Part shown: one piece after another, positions 45,975 to 57,656 of the stretch
Position numbering within the stretch: the first letter of the stretch is position 1
Layout of the letters: every line of letters starts with the position of its first letter
Source of the DNA: Daucus carota subsp. sativus
Taxonomy: Eukaryota > Streptophyta > Magnoliopsida > Apiales > Apiaceae
Direction of reading: 5' to 3'
NCBI RefSeq assembly: GCF_001625215.2
Contig: NC_030382.2
Coordinates: forward strand, 48,573,364-48,637,363
DNA length: 64,000 nucleotides
Notes under the pieces: generated by a model
The model's database searches: none
What the model saw: the letters and a program-made list of their open reading frames with translations, nothing else
What the model was told of the DNA's origin: nothing
Translations under genes and position numbers: made by a program

Positions 45975-47767
45975 TTGCACCTATTTCAGCAGGCAGCGGT
46001 CTGTTATATCAAATAAAATCTAAAGTAGCTTAACAACATCACCTGGACTGTGTTTGAGGGCTTCACACGGATAATATAGGTCACAACTCTTGTAAAATTT
46101 GTTGCAGTTTTATCTGCTTTAGATTCCTTGTTATAATTGTCGATGCTTTGTGGATGGTTTTTTTTCTTGTAAGATATGTTTTCAAGCTCCTCCCTTATGT
46201 GGCTTTACGCAATTGGTTTGAAGTTCATATAACAAGAAACACCTCATTTCCTAATTCCTCAAATAATACTTGGTAGTATTTGTTGTTCCCCCATAATATG
46301 TATTAATTTTTACAATATATTTCTGTGTGATGTAGATTCTAGTTTATAGAACTAGCCACTTTGGAGTGTAGTGGTACCCTGCACGACCCCATTTGGGTAC
46401 TAACTTTCCCCCTCCTGATGCATGCTTGTTAGTTTTTGCCAATCAAGTGCAAACTAAGGGATCCAAGCTCTGAATGCATGGCCTGTCTCCAAAATTCTTG
46501 GTTGCTGTGAATCTCAACAAGAATTTTTATATGTTATGAATATTACATTTTACTTGATTGAAACATGATAGTTTCCACTAAAGAAGTGAAACTGCCAAGT
46601 GGAAGAGTAGAAAGAACCCGGTTCTGGAGCAGCTTCAAGAACAACAATATTTCACTTGTGAGTCCTTTAGTTAACATTGAGTTATGATCATCTTCAGCCA
46701 ACCATAACATTTTCTGCTCCTCGTCCTCGCGGTTGGGATCCAGCAAGAAAAGTTCAGGCGTCCAGCGCAGCATTAAGTAACATGCTTGAGTAAAAGTTTT
46801 GCAACTTAAAGCTCTAATGAACATTGCTAAACTTTTAGCAGGAGTATGAGTAGAAAGAAGGCTGTTTTCCTTCTCGTTTGAACAGGTAAGACTAATGTTA
46901 GCAAATATTTAGCTTTTTGCGACCTTGATTTGAGACCACAAGCCATCCAAAAACAGTTCAAAGCTACTACAGTCGATGCCAAACTATATACAAATCATCC
47001 TGTCGACACGACAGAACAGACTTGAGGGGACTAACGTGCTCCACTTGGCCAGTTAACATGCCTCCGTATCACCAAGTATCCACGTTTAACATTTCCTCGG
47101 TGTTTTTTTTCCATATTTCTAGCTTAAGAAATATCAGCAATCTGTAAAGTAAATACAATTTTTTTTTTGCTAATTGATTACACGCACACCTGATAGTCGA
47201 ACTCCTGACCTCCCGTAAGGGGTCTCCGAGCTCAACCACCGCACCTTGTTGGCAGTAAATACAAATTTTTGAAGGAGAGTTAATTGAGGAAGAGTATTAT
47301 CCCAAGAAGAAAAGGAAAAGAAACAAGAAAAAGCATTGAATTTATTCAAAGAGTAAAGTTCTCTTATTCAAAGAGCCGCTACAAATTAGGACTACTAAAC
47401 AAAATCGCACCAAAATAAATCAATAAACATGTATTTGACCAAGAAGAGTCAAAGCCCTCTAAACCCGATCGCCAGATTGTCTCCCCATCTTTCACACTTC
47501 AAAATCAATAGAAACTAATACAGCCTCGTGATATTTTGTATGTACTGTATGCAATTAGTTCACTCTACAGCTTCGTATCACCATCATATTATCCACGTTT
47601 TACATGTCACTTGTGTATGTGTTCTTTGATTTTCCTTATTTAAACTCCAAGAAATATCAAGAGAATATTCACACAGTGGACTCTGCTGAATCTAAAGCTT
47701 AAAAGCTTCAATCTTTATTACATTTACTTGAAAAAGCTTGGATCTTTATTACAATTAGCTCAAGATC
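45975..47767. other. Intergenic region between PhyH and the transporter
   Basis: Holds the PhyH 3' UTR, a SINE (47159-47253) and an open stretch on the minus strand at 46543-46824 (93 aa). That stretch contains LMLRWTPELFLLDPNREDEE, with higher GC than its surroundings. It may be a gene fragment, but I do not recognise it. Confidence 0.5.
47159..47253 (-). mobile_element. Short tRNA-derived SINE
   Basis: On the minus strand it starts CCAACAAGGTGCGGTGGTTG, with an A-box-like GTGGTTGAGCTCGG and a B-box-like GAGTTCGACTATC, and ends in an A run. It is flanked by a perfect 11-bp duplication AGTAAATACAA (47148-47158 and 47254-47264). It is only 95 bp. Confidence 0.85.
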
Positions 47768-50700
47768 ATGGCTTCAAAGCCCCCAATTGGATCCCCATGG
47801 AACCCAAACCCATCAAGATCTTTAAATCCCTCTTCAATTATATACAACCCTTTCTTTATTATTCACACCACCCGGACCCGGTTTGCATCCTTCTCTTGCT
47901 GCAGTGAGTCTCCTAATAATGCGCCAAAGAAGTTGAGCAGACCCGAAAAAGACCCGGTTGCAATTGGGGATGATTGTTTGAGAAAAGCCCATTTGAAGTT
48001 AGTTCCAGCTAGAAAGAAACAAGCACTTACTTTTAAGTCTTTGTTTGGAAAGAGGGCTTTGTGGAGAAGGATACTCTTTGCTTCCACGAAAGTTAGAAGC
48101 ATCATTTTGCTTAATGTCATCACTCTCATCTATGGTAATTTTTTTAATATATTTTTTTTGAATTGGGTTAAATATCGAGATGCTCACTAAAGTGAATAAA
48201 ATGTCTCATTTCACTCATCAAAGTCCACGAGGGCTCACTAAAATCACTCAACTCCATGTATATATCATTCTGTTATCTTAAACTTCATGATATAACAGAG
48301 AGTCTGATGTGGCAAGTAAAGTGAAGAATAGAATGATTACGTGGCTTAACCCGTTCTCTGTGTCATATATCACCCATCTATACAGTTTCGTTAACTCTTC
48401 TAGCTAATATTACAAATCCATATGTATATGCATTTTTCCAGAAACTTTTCTTTTCTTGTACTGAGATACGTAGATGCTGTCAAGTGAGTGAGTTAAAGAC
48501 AAATGTAGTATAAAGAAGTCTCAGACTACTCATTAAAATGAATCATCATGAGAGGAGAGTAGCAGCCCAATTTTTACAACAACAAACTTGATATTATGAA
48601 TGATTAAGCTGTAAGTAATAGTAATAAAAACATAATTTACATGAGTCTTGTCACTGAGCTAACTAGCCTAGCTTCACCTCTTGACATAGTTTATATCGAA
48701 AATTTAATTTGCAAGTTGCAACCCAAAATAACTTGGAAACACAACAAGAAGATTGGTAATATGAATCTAGTGGTACAAACCTGAAAGTATCTTAATATTA
48801 TGAAAAGAAACAATAAAATACTAGACTTACAAAATAAAATGAACTCTTATATCAAAGTTTATAATATTAAACAGGGGAAAACATATTTATGTCATTAGAT
48901 ATAAATTATAGGGCCGGACAAGTTATTGTAAGACAGATCAATCATTTGCAAACTCGACATATCAGTAGAGAATGAACCAAAAATTCTACCAGACAGATGA
49001 TTGTGTGAAAGATTTAAATTCTCTAAAAACTTCAATTTACCAAAGGTAGAAGGGATGGTGCCTGAAAGTGAATTGCTACTCAGGTCCATGTTTATTTGCA
49101 AATGACCCAAATTGCCGAGTTCAGAAGGTATCTTTTCTGAAAAATTGTTCTGCCTTAAGTTCAGGCTCAGTAAGCTCTCACAATTTCCAAGCTCCTTTGG
49201 AATGCTTCCTTTCAATTTGTTTGTAGACAAATCAAGTTGGTTGAGCTTTGATAATTTGCCAACATTCTGAGGAATTTCTCCGGTCAAATGATTATTGCTC
49301 AAGTTGAGTTTCAACAACAGGACCAAATTTCCTAATTCAGCTGGAATCTCACCTGTCAACTCATTTGAATCCAGTTGCAAAGCTTGCAAATTCTTTAAGT
49401 TTCCAAGCTCGACAGGGACCACACCTGAAATTTTGTTTCTTGACATCTCAATGTTTGTAAGATTTTCACATTTTCCCCACTGGGATGTGAGCTCAAACAT
49501 ATTTATGTCATTAGATATAAATTATAGCAAATGGCACTTATTATACAAAATTTATCAAATGGTCCAGGCTATGCAACATTCAATCAAAAATTCCAAGCCA
49601 TACATAATCATTTAAATTCAATTAAATGGTCCAAGCCATACATAATTAATTATTCATTCTTTCTCACATAATCATTTAGTCTTCTGCAAGATTAAATGGA
49701 GTATCAAATACGTTGCTACTGGAGGTTTCACTTGGTAACTTATTGACCCAGGTGGTTTCAGGAGTTGAAACCAAAACTGCACCTTTTGCGGTACCCTTTC
49801 TGATCGGCAATTTAGACCTTCTAGCATTCTGATCTCCACATTGTCTATTACCTTCATGTACACTCTGAGCATTTTCACCTTCACTTTGAGCATTTCTAGT
49901 TTCTTGATCAACCGACTTTAATGGGCATTTCGTTTTTCTATGGCCAGACTTTCTACAAATGCTACAATGCATAATCCTCCTCTGACTAAATCTTTGAACT
50001 TGAGTTGTATCAATTTGACATATCCTTGTTTGTCTGCTAGTTCCACCCTCCCATCCTTCCTTTCTTCTTAACCTCTTTGGCCTGCCCCGTAGCTTTTTAG
50101 GAATTACAGGTGGCAACAATTTTTCAGTAGGTTGAACCTCCCAATAATCTTCTCCTTTTAAGGCCTCAAGAGAATAGCTATATGTTGTGAGATATGCATC
50201 CCTCTTGTAGTAGTTAGAGACATAATCAACTGGTTGTTCCCTTTTGTCATGAATTGCAGCTATAGCGTGTGAACAAGGAATACCGGTTAAATCAAAAATC
50301 CTACAGTCACATGATTTTTTAGATAGATCGACTCTAACAGCTCTTGTGCTTTGCTTAACCTGTATCCATAATCATAAATTAATACTATAACTAAATGAGA
50401 AAAGCAGAATCAACAAAGAGTTGAACTTGTTACCAAATATTTACTTTGTCCATCCCAAGCTGCTCTCCACTCCCTTGATAGAGTAACATTTTTATCTAGT
50501 CTCTTTTTAATCCTTGGACACACCTGATTTTGGCTACTCAACATTTCATCTCTTTTGTCTCTTATTCTATTCATCAATTTAAAATGAATCTCTTGTAACA
50601 TGTTTAGCAACGGTAGATACCTGCGGAAGCAAACAAGCAGAAACTCTGGTTTGTATTTTCTTGTAACTTAAACAATTTGTTTTAGCATCTCAATGTAATT

Positions 50701-53700
50701 TAAGAATTATGTACCTTTCATTTACAATCCATGCGTTGAAGCATTCAGATAGATTATTTTCAACATTGTCAGCATTGGAATGAGTTGAAATGAATGCCTT
50801 TGACCACATTTTGGGATCAATCTTTTTCAGAGCTTCATAAGCAGGTTTTGAGATATTTTCTATCTGCTTCATAGCATTTTGGTGTGCTACAGGATGTGTA
50901 GCAGTAGCAGCCATCCAAAATGCATTCTTTAGGAGTTGAGAAGGGTATCTGCAAAAATAAAAAAAGACAAACATAAGTAATTATATATGATTATAAATAT
51001 CCATTAATTAGAATTACTTACTTTTTTCTAAAGTTACTATATATATGCCTGGTACAAAATCTATGTTCAGCATGGGGTAGTTTTTCTTTCATTGCATTTT
51101 CTAGACCCTTTTGTTGATCACTGATGATGGTTAGACCTGTGCCATCTCCAAGATCCAAGTCCTCTTTTAAAAGCTCAAGGAACCATCTCCATGAATCTGT
51201 GTTTTCGGACTCTACAACTGCATAACAAACCGGAAACATTTGATTGTTTCCGTCTCTTCCGACAGCAGATAACAATTGACCACCAACTACTGTTTTTAAG
51301 AAGCACCCATCTAAGCCTAAGACGGGTCTGCATCCATTTTTCCACCCCTCTTTCAAAGCAGCATAACATATATAAATCCTTTGAAATCTATTGACATCAT
51401 CTTCATTTTGTCTTGTACCACTTATAATGACCCTATTTTGTGGATTGCATAATAAAATTTGATGTCCAAAATCTCTTACTCTTGAATAATGCTCCACCAA
51501 AGATTCGTGCACACCCTCTAATGCAGCTTTTCTCAATCTCATAATCTTAATTCTGGGGACTTCAATCTCTAATTCAGTTCGCATTACTTCTATCATTTCT
51601 TTTACTCTCCATTGGGGATTTTTCCGTATCCTCTCACCATAAATATTATTGAGGTATCTCACAGTTGCTAGTCTGCTGTTGTACGGTTTTGTACAGAGAT
51701 GATTATCAAGTAGAGTCTTTATTTCAACAATTTCACTATCCTTTCTTCTACTCGCCCATATCTTAAAAGGGCATCCTTTATCACACTTTACTTGGCATCG
51801 TTCTCCATCATTTGTTGCTAAATACACAGCCCTCCTCTCCCTAATCCCGTACTCCCTAACAATGGTCCTAAATTCAGTCATGGATACAAAAGACATCCCC
51901 GCTTTCCACTTAATAATCTCATTCTTTTTAAAGTTACTTACACTTACAACCCTCCTTCTTCTCTTCTTATTAATGACAGGAGGCCCAACATAGCCGATTT
52001 TAAAGTTTTCATCTTCACTGGAGGATCCAATAGACCTAAGCTCATCGGAATCATATTCAGACTCATCACTCATATTGTTGACGACCATAGCATTATTCAT
52101 CTCATGCTTAACTAGTTTCTTATTTTGCTTGTTGATTAATAGCTCTTCATCACTTTCAACATCTAAATTTTCATCAACCACATCAAAATCACTATCACTT
52201 CCATCAGTTTCACCTTCATCTATATAATTAGGATCATCAAAATCTTTATCACTTCCCAAATTATTTTCATCATCAATTTCATCCGCAAATTCAGGAGAAG
52301 AATGATCAACATATAATTCGATCATACCATAAGGACCACACAACTCAATCATATCCCTGATTGTCTTATCATCATAAACAAGTCTCATACCATTTCTAAA
52401 ACTATGCCCATCGCTTTTAAAATACACCAAACAATTAGAACTGTATTTATATAATTTAGCCCAATCTTCCAAATCTCGAAATGATAGCAAATCAGTATCT
52501 ATGTCGTTAAGCACTTCTATATTTCCACCAGTATAATAACATTCAGGATGGTCGAGAAACTTACCATGATGGTGAAGTTTGATCTTCACTGTAGACATAC
52601 CACCACGTTTTTAGTCAATATCTCGTCAATATGATTGCATACAATTAGGGTTTTAGCCCCATTCTAAAACTTGCAGTGATCGAGTTTGCTCGTATGTTTT
52701 CAGTTTTTTCTTTTTTTAATTGTCTTTATCTTCTATAGTTTACGTATATGAAGCCATGTAGGATACACGGTGGCATGTCTAGTCACCAGTTTTAGATTTA
52801 TATCAATTAATCTAACAGTGTAATCTCAATGTTAACGGCTTCCGTTAAATTACAAGAAGTGAGATGCTAGTATGATATATAAAGGCAGTTGAGTGATTAT
52901 AGTGAGCCCTGGTGGAAATTAGTGAGTTAAATGAGACATTTTATTCACTTTGATGAGTACTTCGATATTTAACCCTTTTTGAATTTAACTGAGTTGGTTT
53001 GAATTTGTTGTTGTCAGTTTAGTGGCTTGGTAGTAGTGTATCTTGTTTAATATTTTTTTCCTGTTGCGTAGAATTCAGTGTGTTTCTCTATGTTTTTTAA
53101 TTATAGAAATTAGTTTAGTGTTACAGTTAGGTACAAGGTACTCTAGCTTACGTAGTTCTTAGATATATAGCTTGTTATATGTGCATGTGTGGTTCTTACT
53201 TTAATTCAATCTTGTTAATGGAAAGAGAAATGAAATTCTGTTAAAATACACTTCATAGACAAGCTGCATACGCATAATTGATCACATTGATCAGATGTAT
53301 GCTTTCAGATTTAAGTGTTTGACGTATGATTGATGTATATGATATACAAATCAAGATACACAAGGTATTAATGTGTCCAAATCAAGATGGATGAAGATGG
53401 ATTTTAGTTGCCTGACAGGCTAAACCACACCTAAGTAACTTAAGAAGATGAGGAAAGTACGATTTGGTCTTATATTATGAGGGAAGAGATTATTGTGACG
53501 TTAAGGTTTTTGTTCAATATCAGCAGAAAGATTACAAGGGCTAGCTTGGTACTATCACACAATTACTACTCTGATTTGATAAAAATAAAATTGTATTTCA
53601 TCTTTATTTGATGTGCATACTAATTCAACTTTTCGGAAGATTTATGGCATGATTGGAATAACTCCAGTCTTAAGATTGGGGGTTCGTGGATGAAGATGTT

Positions 53701-56507
53701 GATATTGTTACAAGTTTTGGGTTTTAGACCACATATTTGCTTAATTGCATTATAAAATAGATTCTGCTTTTCTAGCTTTACTTGGAGTTTTTTGCTTGTA
53801 GATAATTATTGATTTAATATCTGGTACTTTTTATGGTTATAGGCTTATAGCTTTGCACAAATTATAAAACTGAAATATCTTTTACTTTTATCTTGTAGCT
53901 AGTGACATACCAGTTCTCAAAGAGGTTGAAGCAATCATTGACCCTGCCACCTTCACTGTTGTCAGATTTACGCTTTCAGCCATTCCCTTCATCCCATTTG
54001 TGTTACGAGCAAGATGTGATGTTCAGACCCGAAATGCTGGGGTAGAGTTGGGATTCTGGGTCAGTTTAGGCTATCTTGCACAAACACTTGGACTTCTTAC
54101 ATCTGATGCTGGACGTGCATCCTTTCTTTCTATGTTTACAGTAAGCAACTAGATGTTTACGGAAAGTTATTTTCTAGTGGAAATATTTCTATGCTACTCA
54201 TCGCTGAAAGTAGTTTCGGTTAGTGTACATCAAGCTCTAGATTGGTTTACTGTCTCCAGGTAATTGTAGTTCCGTTGCTTGATGGTATATTAGGAGCAGT
54301 AGTTCCTGCTCATACATGGTTTGGAGCGCTCATGTCTCTTACAGGTGTTGGCTTGCTGGAATCCAGTGGATCGCCTCCAACAGTAAGTAGTTTTTTGTAC
54401 TTGATGTTTTACATGACAAATGACAATCGCAAGAACCATATATATGTATAAGTTGTCATGATAAAATCCTTACTTTTGTGATCAATATATGTGTGCTTGC
54501 TTGCACTCAGAATCCAGTTACTTGCTTTTTCAGGTTGGAGATCTATTAAACTTTTTAAGTGCAGTGTTTTTTGGAGTCCATATGCTTCGAACTGAGCATA
54601 TCTCTAGACGCACTGACAAACAAAACTTTTTACCACTCCTTGGTTATGAGGTGAGAGTTCACACAACTGAAATAAGTTTCTTCATTATATTTAGCATGAG
54701 ATAACCTAATCCTCGGATCTTGATCATCATATAAAAAACAGGTGTGTGTTGTTGCTGTATTTTCAATTTTGTGGTATATTTTTGGTGGCTGGGTTTCTGG
54801 TGGTGAAATAATAAATCCGTCATCCTGGACATGGGCTGAGTTCTGTAATTGGATGGTTATGTTTCCATGGGTACCTGCTCTGTATACTGGAGTATTGTCT
54901 ACTGGGATATGCTTGTGGGTGGAGGTACAAATTTTTATGCATCTTTCATTAGGCACGTCTTGGATTCTGAACTTAAATTTTTGCTTAGGAAATGTCTTTT
55001 CCTTAAATATCCCAGAATGAGAATTACAACAAGGGGCCAATTTGGTTTGTGGTATTTGTTGTTCACGGGAATTGGGATACTCCTATCTGTTAGAGAATCT
55101 CCAACCCTACAAAACCGTTAGCTAAAAGTCGACATGGCATGCCAAAAATAAAATCTATAGCTAATATGTATAAATTCCATCACTCACATGGTACAAAGCC
55201 CTTGTTTATAATTATAGCCAACCTCTTGATGTTGGCTATATTTGCCCAACCTCTAGAGACTTGTAACAAGATTTCACATCATCTAGTACCATATTAAAAT
55301 AATATATTCTATTTATAACAACTTGAAATAATGATAGCATATAATTATTAAAATATAGCCTATCAATATAATCACTCCCATCGGAGTACAATTTCTTACA
55401 GATTCGACTACATAATGTCTTACATGTCCAATTTAGCTAACCAGTTTTAACCAACACCGTTGGAGATGCCATTTGTTTTGTAGAAGGAGATGTTTCAATA
55501 GTTCTCCCCCAAAATAAATTAGAAAGTGATTTAGTAGTCCAAGGATTATTTTAATGGATTGAATATGAAAAAATCAGAAGCAATTCTAATTCTTGCACGG
55601 ACGTGGTCCAAGAGTTATCATATTTAGTCAAAACAAATAGGCTAAGATATGGTTATGTAATAATTTATTTACAGATGACTGCAATGTGTGACGTGTCTGC
55701 TACGGAAGCTGCAATTATATATGGTTTGGAGCCAGTATGGGGTGCTGGCTTTGCATGGTTTCTTCTTGGTGAACGTTGGGGCGTCTCTGGCTGGATTGGC
55801 GCTGCTCTGGTGCTAGGTAATTTGGAAAGAATGATAAATATATATATATATATATACAAATCTAAGAAGAGGTTAATGCTGACTTCTTTGAAATAATTCT
55901 GATACCTAATATTCATCATATATTATTGTCCTCGACATTTTTCCTGCCAAAATTAGTGCAAGAAACAACATTTTGAGTCAATACCTTTATCGGATCATAT
56001 GCTCAATCGAGATCTGTCTAAGCTAAAAGCTGTTTTACACTTAACTATCAAATCTGGTTTAAGTTTTACTACATCTTGGTGATATTACCAAAAAGAGGCT
56101 CGATTTGTTGTCACCTTATGTATATATGTATAGTCTGGAAAATCTAATTGTATGCCATACATTGCCTAATATATAAGAACTGAATCTGCTGGTGTTTGGG
56201 GGTGCAAACCAAAGTTATATATAAGTTCCCGTATATTGTGATTTCGTGTGGCACACCAGTTTTGGGGATATTGTTTTCTATCTCAAACATTCGTGCAAAT
56301 ATATTCTCGACTGACTAGTGTTTTTCCCCCACAGGTGGAAGTTTGATGGTGCAGATACTCGGGGCTTCCTCTGCTAGTTTATCAGAAAAGAACAAGGTGA
56401 TCGGCAAGATAGCAGATCCCATGGTGATATTCGAGAAACAGAGCAATCTTTCTGCATCCCCCATTGTTGTTAGCTCCAGGAAGAACACACTGAATAAAAA
56501 GCTCTGA
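47768..56507 (+). CDS. EamA/DMT-type membrane transporter, probably plastid envelope
   Basis: Seven exons: 47768-48134, 53899-54140, 54260-54382, 54534-54650, 54742-54924, 55675-55816 and 56335-56507; 1347 nt, 448 aa, phases closing. The N-terminal 80 residues are rich in Ser, Pro and Arg with few acids, like a plastid transit peptide. A basic stretch and the first membrane helix (SIILLNVITLIY) follow. The rest alternates hydrophobic helices typical of the drug/metabolite transporter superfamily: VVRFTLSAIPFIPFVL, FWVSLGYLAQTLGLLT, the second EamA repeat start GDLLNFLSAVFFGVHMLR, and the diagnostic TEAAIIYGLEPVWGAGFAW with GERWGVSGWIGAALVLGG near the end. The substrate is unknown. Intron 1 (48135-53898) is 5.8 kb because an entire MULE is inserted antisense. 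Confidence 0.9.
48155..48164. repeat. MULE target-site duplication, left copy
   Basis: TTTTTGAATT, repeated exactly at 52976-52985 on the other side of the MULE. Ten bases is within the 9-11 bp typical of Mutator-like elements. Confidence 0.93.
48879..48911. repeat. 33-bp direct repeat bordering the LRR capture (left)
   Basis: AAACATATTTATGTCATTAG, continuing 13 bases to ATTATAG, is identical to 49495-49527. The captured LRR fragment lies exactly between the copies. Confidence 0.95.
48912..49494 (-). pseudogene. Captured LRR receptor kinase fragment
   Basis: The minus frame encodes about eight tandem 24-residue leucine-rich repeats of the plant extracellular type (LxxNxLTGEIPxELGNLxxL), for example NLQALQLDSNELTGEIPAEL and NMDLSSNSLSGTIPSTFGKL. 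No signal peptide, membrane segment or kinase is present, so it is an internal slice of a subfamily XI/XII-like or MIK2-like receptor ectodomain. The frame is open (201 aa, 49500-48895) but begins and ends at the 33-bp direct repeats. This shows capture rather than a native gene. It may be transcribed with the MULE. The donor gene is not in this window. Confidence 0.85.
49495..49527. repeat. 33-bp direct repeat bordering the LRR capture (right)
   Basis: Second perfect copy of the repeat at 48879-48911, on the transposase side of the LRR fragment. Confidence 0.95.
49676..52598 (-). CDS. MuDR-type MULE transposase, apparently intact
   Basis: Four exons: 52598-51022, 50948-50715, 50620-50434 and 50359-49676; 2682 nt, 893 aa, all junctions in phase with no stop. 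A PB1-like N-terminal domain (about 1-100) and an acidic linker come first. Next is the MuDR-type DNA-binding region (about 235-310, with CQVKCDKGCPFKIWAS and a downstream HLC). The MULE transposase core follows (GLDGCFLKT with Asp about 430, IISDQQKGL with Asp about 494, HRFCTRHIY). A SWIM zinc finger CDC-X9-CSH has C683, C685, C695 and H697. An AT-hook-like RGRPKR is near 757, and a CCHC zinc knuckle is at C798, C801, H806, C811. It cuts and moves elements with matching terminal repeats. All expected domains are present, so activity is plausible. Confidence 0.93.
55093..55471. mobile_element. Probable PIF/Harbinger-like MITE in transporter intron 5
   Basis: The left end has ATCTCCAACCCTACAAAACC then GTTAGCTAAAAGTCGACATG. 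The inverse of the right end has ATCTCCAACGGTGTTGGTT then GGTTAGCTAAATTGGACATG. The inverted repeat is therefore about 48 bp and imperfect. The left flank is TTA, and the right duplication is not clear. Confidence 0.65.
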
Positions 56508-56924
56508 AGATAAAGAAAACTCATACCCGTTCCCAAAAGCCACACCACAGTATACTTGTATTTAGATAGCTCAACCATAATTACTTTCTTTTTCTTGAAT
56601 TAGTGAACAAATCATCAGATAACGACCCTTATATGTTGTACATAGTAAAATGTATATGGTGTAGGTATTACATCCATTTAGGATTCACTACAGGAGCCTT
56701 GTATTATACACATGTAAACATCTACTAGCAATTAAAATATGCCAGAAATGATATAGGAGTATAGAAATTTATTTTTTTAATCAATATAAATTCGTGATAG
56801 AGCCTGCAACTGTGCAAGTTGTATTTTTAAACTTGTGAAGAGTATACTTTAAACGAGATGAGAAAAACGAGAAATCTCAACTTGTTTTAAACAATGGTTC
56901 GAACCTGATTAATTACAAATTAAA

Positions 56925-57478
56925 GGGGATAAATATCAAGTTGGTGACTCGTTTCGTCTAAATGTATCAATTGAGTGACTGATTTCCAAATTGACTCAAA
57001 TTAGACACTCATTAGAAAAATTTGTATAAAAAATATTACTCTATTGTTAGTCGAAATTTTAAAAATATTATATATTGAGTTTCACATATTTTTTATGAAT
57101 GGTATTACATCCAAATGAAAGATTCCGAATCCTACTATTTTTGCTAATATTTTTAGATTTTTAAAATTTTATCAACTATTTATTTTTAATTTTTTGATTG
57201 TTTTATTTGATTTAAATAAAAATAAATAGGAGATGAATTTTTAAAAATCTAAAAATATTATCTAAAATACTAGAACTCTGAATCTTTCATTTAGATGTAA
57301 TACCATTCACAAAAAATGTGCGAAACTCCATATATAGTACTTTCAAAATTTCGACTAACGAAATAGTGATATTTTTGATACAAATTTTTCTAATGAGTGG
57401 CTCATTTGAGTCAATTTAGGAATCTGTCACTCAATTGATACATTTGGACGAAACGAGTCACCAACTGATATTTATCCC
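56925..57478. mobile_element. MULE-type foldback element
   Basis: GGGGATAAATATCAAGTTGG at the left mirrors CCAACTGATATTTATCCC at the right. Inverted pairing continues across nearly the whole 554 bp in arms of about 250 bp. A 9-bp duplication CAAATTAAA flanks it (56916-56924, 57479-57487). Long arms plus 9-bp duplications indicate a non-autonomous MULE. Its ends differ from those of the MULE at 48165. Confidence 0.88.
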
Positions 57479-57656
57479 CAAATTAAAGGTACATAACTAC
57501 TCACTTATATTTTATGCCCGAAATCAGTAAGAAAGTCTCGATCAAATCCGGATACGATCTGTTTGTCGGAAGATAGACGTGTTACTCAAATTTTCCTGTA
57601 ACTAATCGCAGTCTATCAAGACTCGCATACTTGGTAAATGCTCGAAAATAAAGGTA

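Larger units (their letters stand above)
48165..52975 (-). mobile_element. Autonomous-looking Mutator-like element (MULE) with captured gene fragment
   Basis: A 4.8-kb element with terminal inverted repeats of about 100 bp, starting GGGTTAAATATCGA at both ends. They share AGTGAATAAAATGTCTCATTT and GGGCTCACTA-AATCACTCAAC. It is flanked by a perfect 10-bp duplication. The minus strand encodes a full transposase (52598-49676) followed by a captured LRR segment (about 49500-48912). The insertion is in intron 1 of the DMT transporter, in antisense orientation. The frames and duplication are intact, so it is young. Confidence 0.95.
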
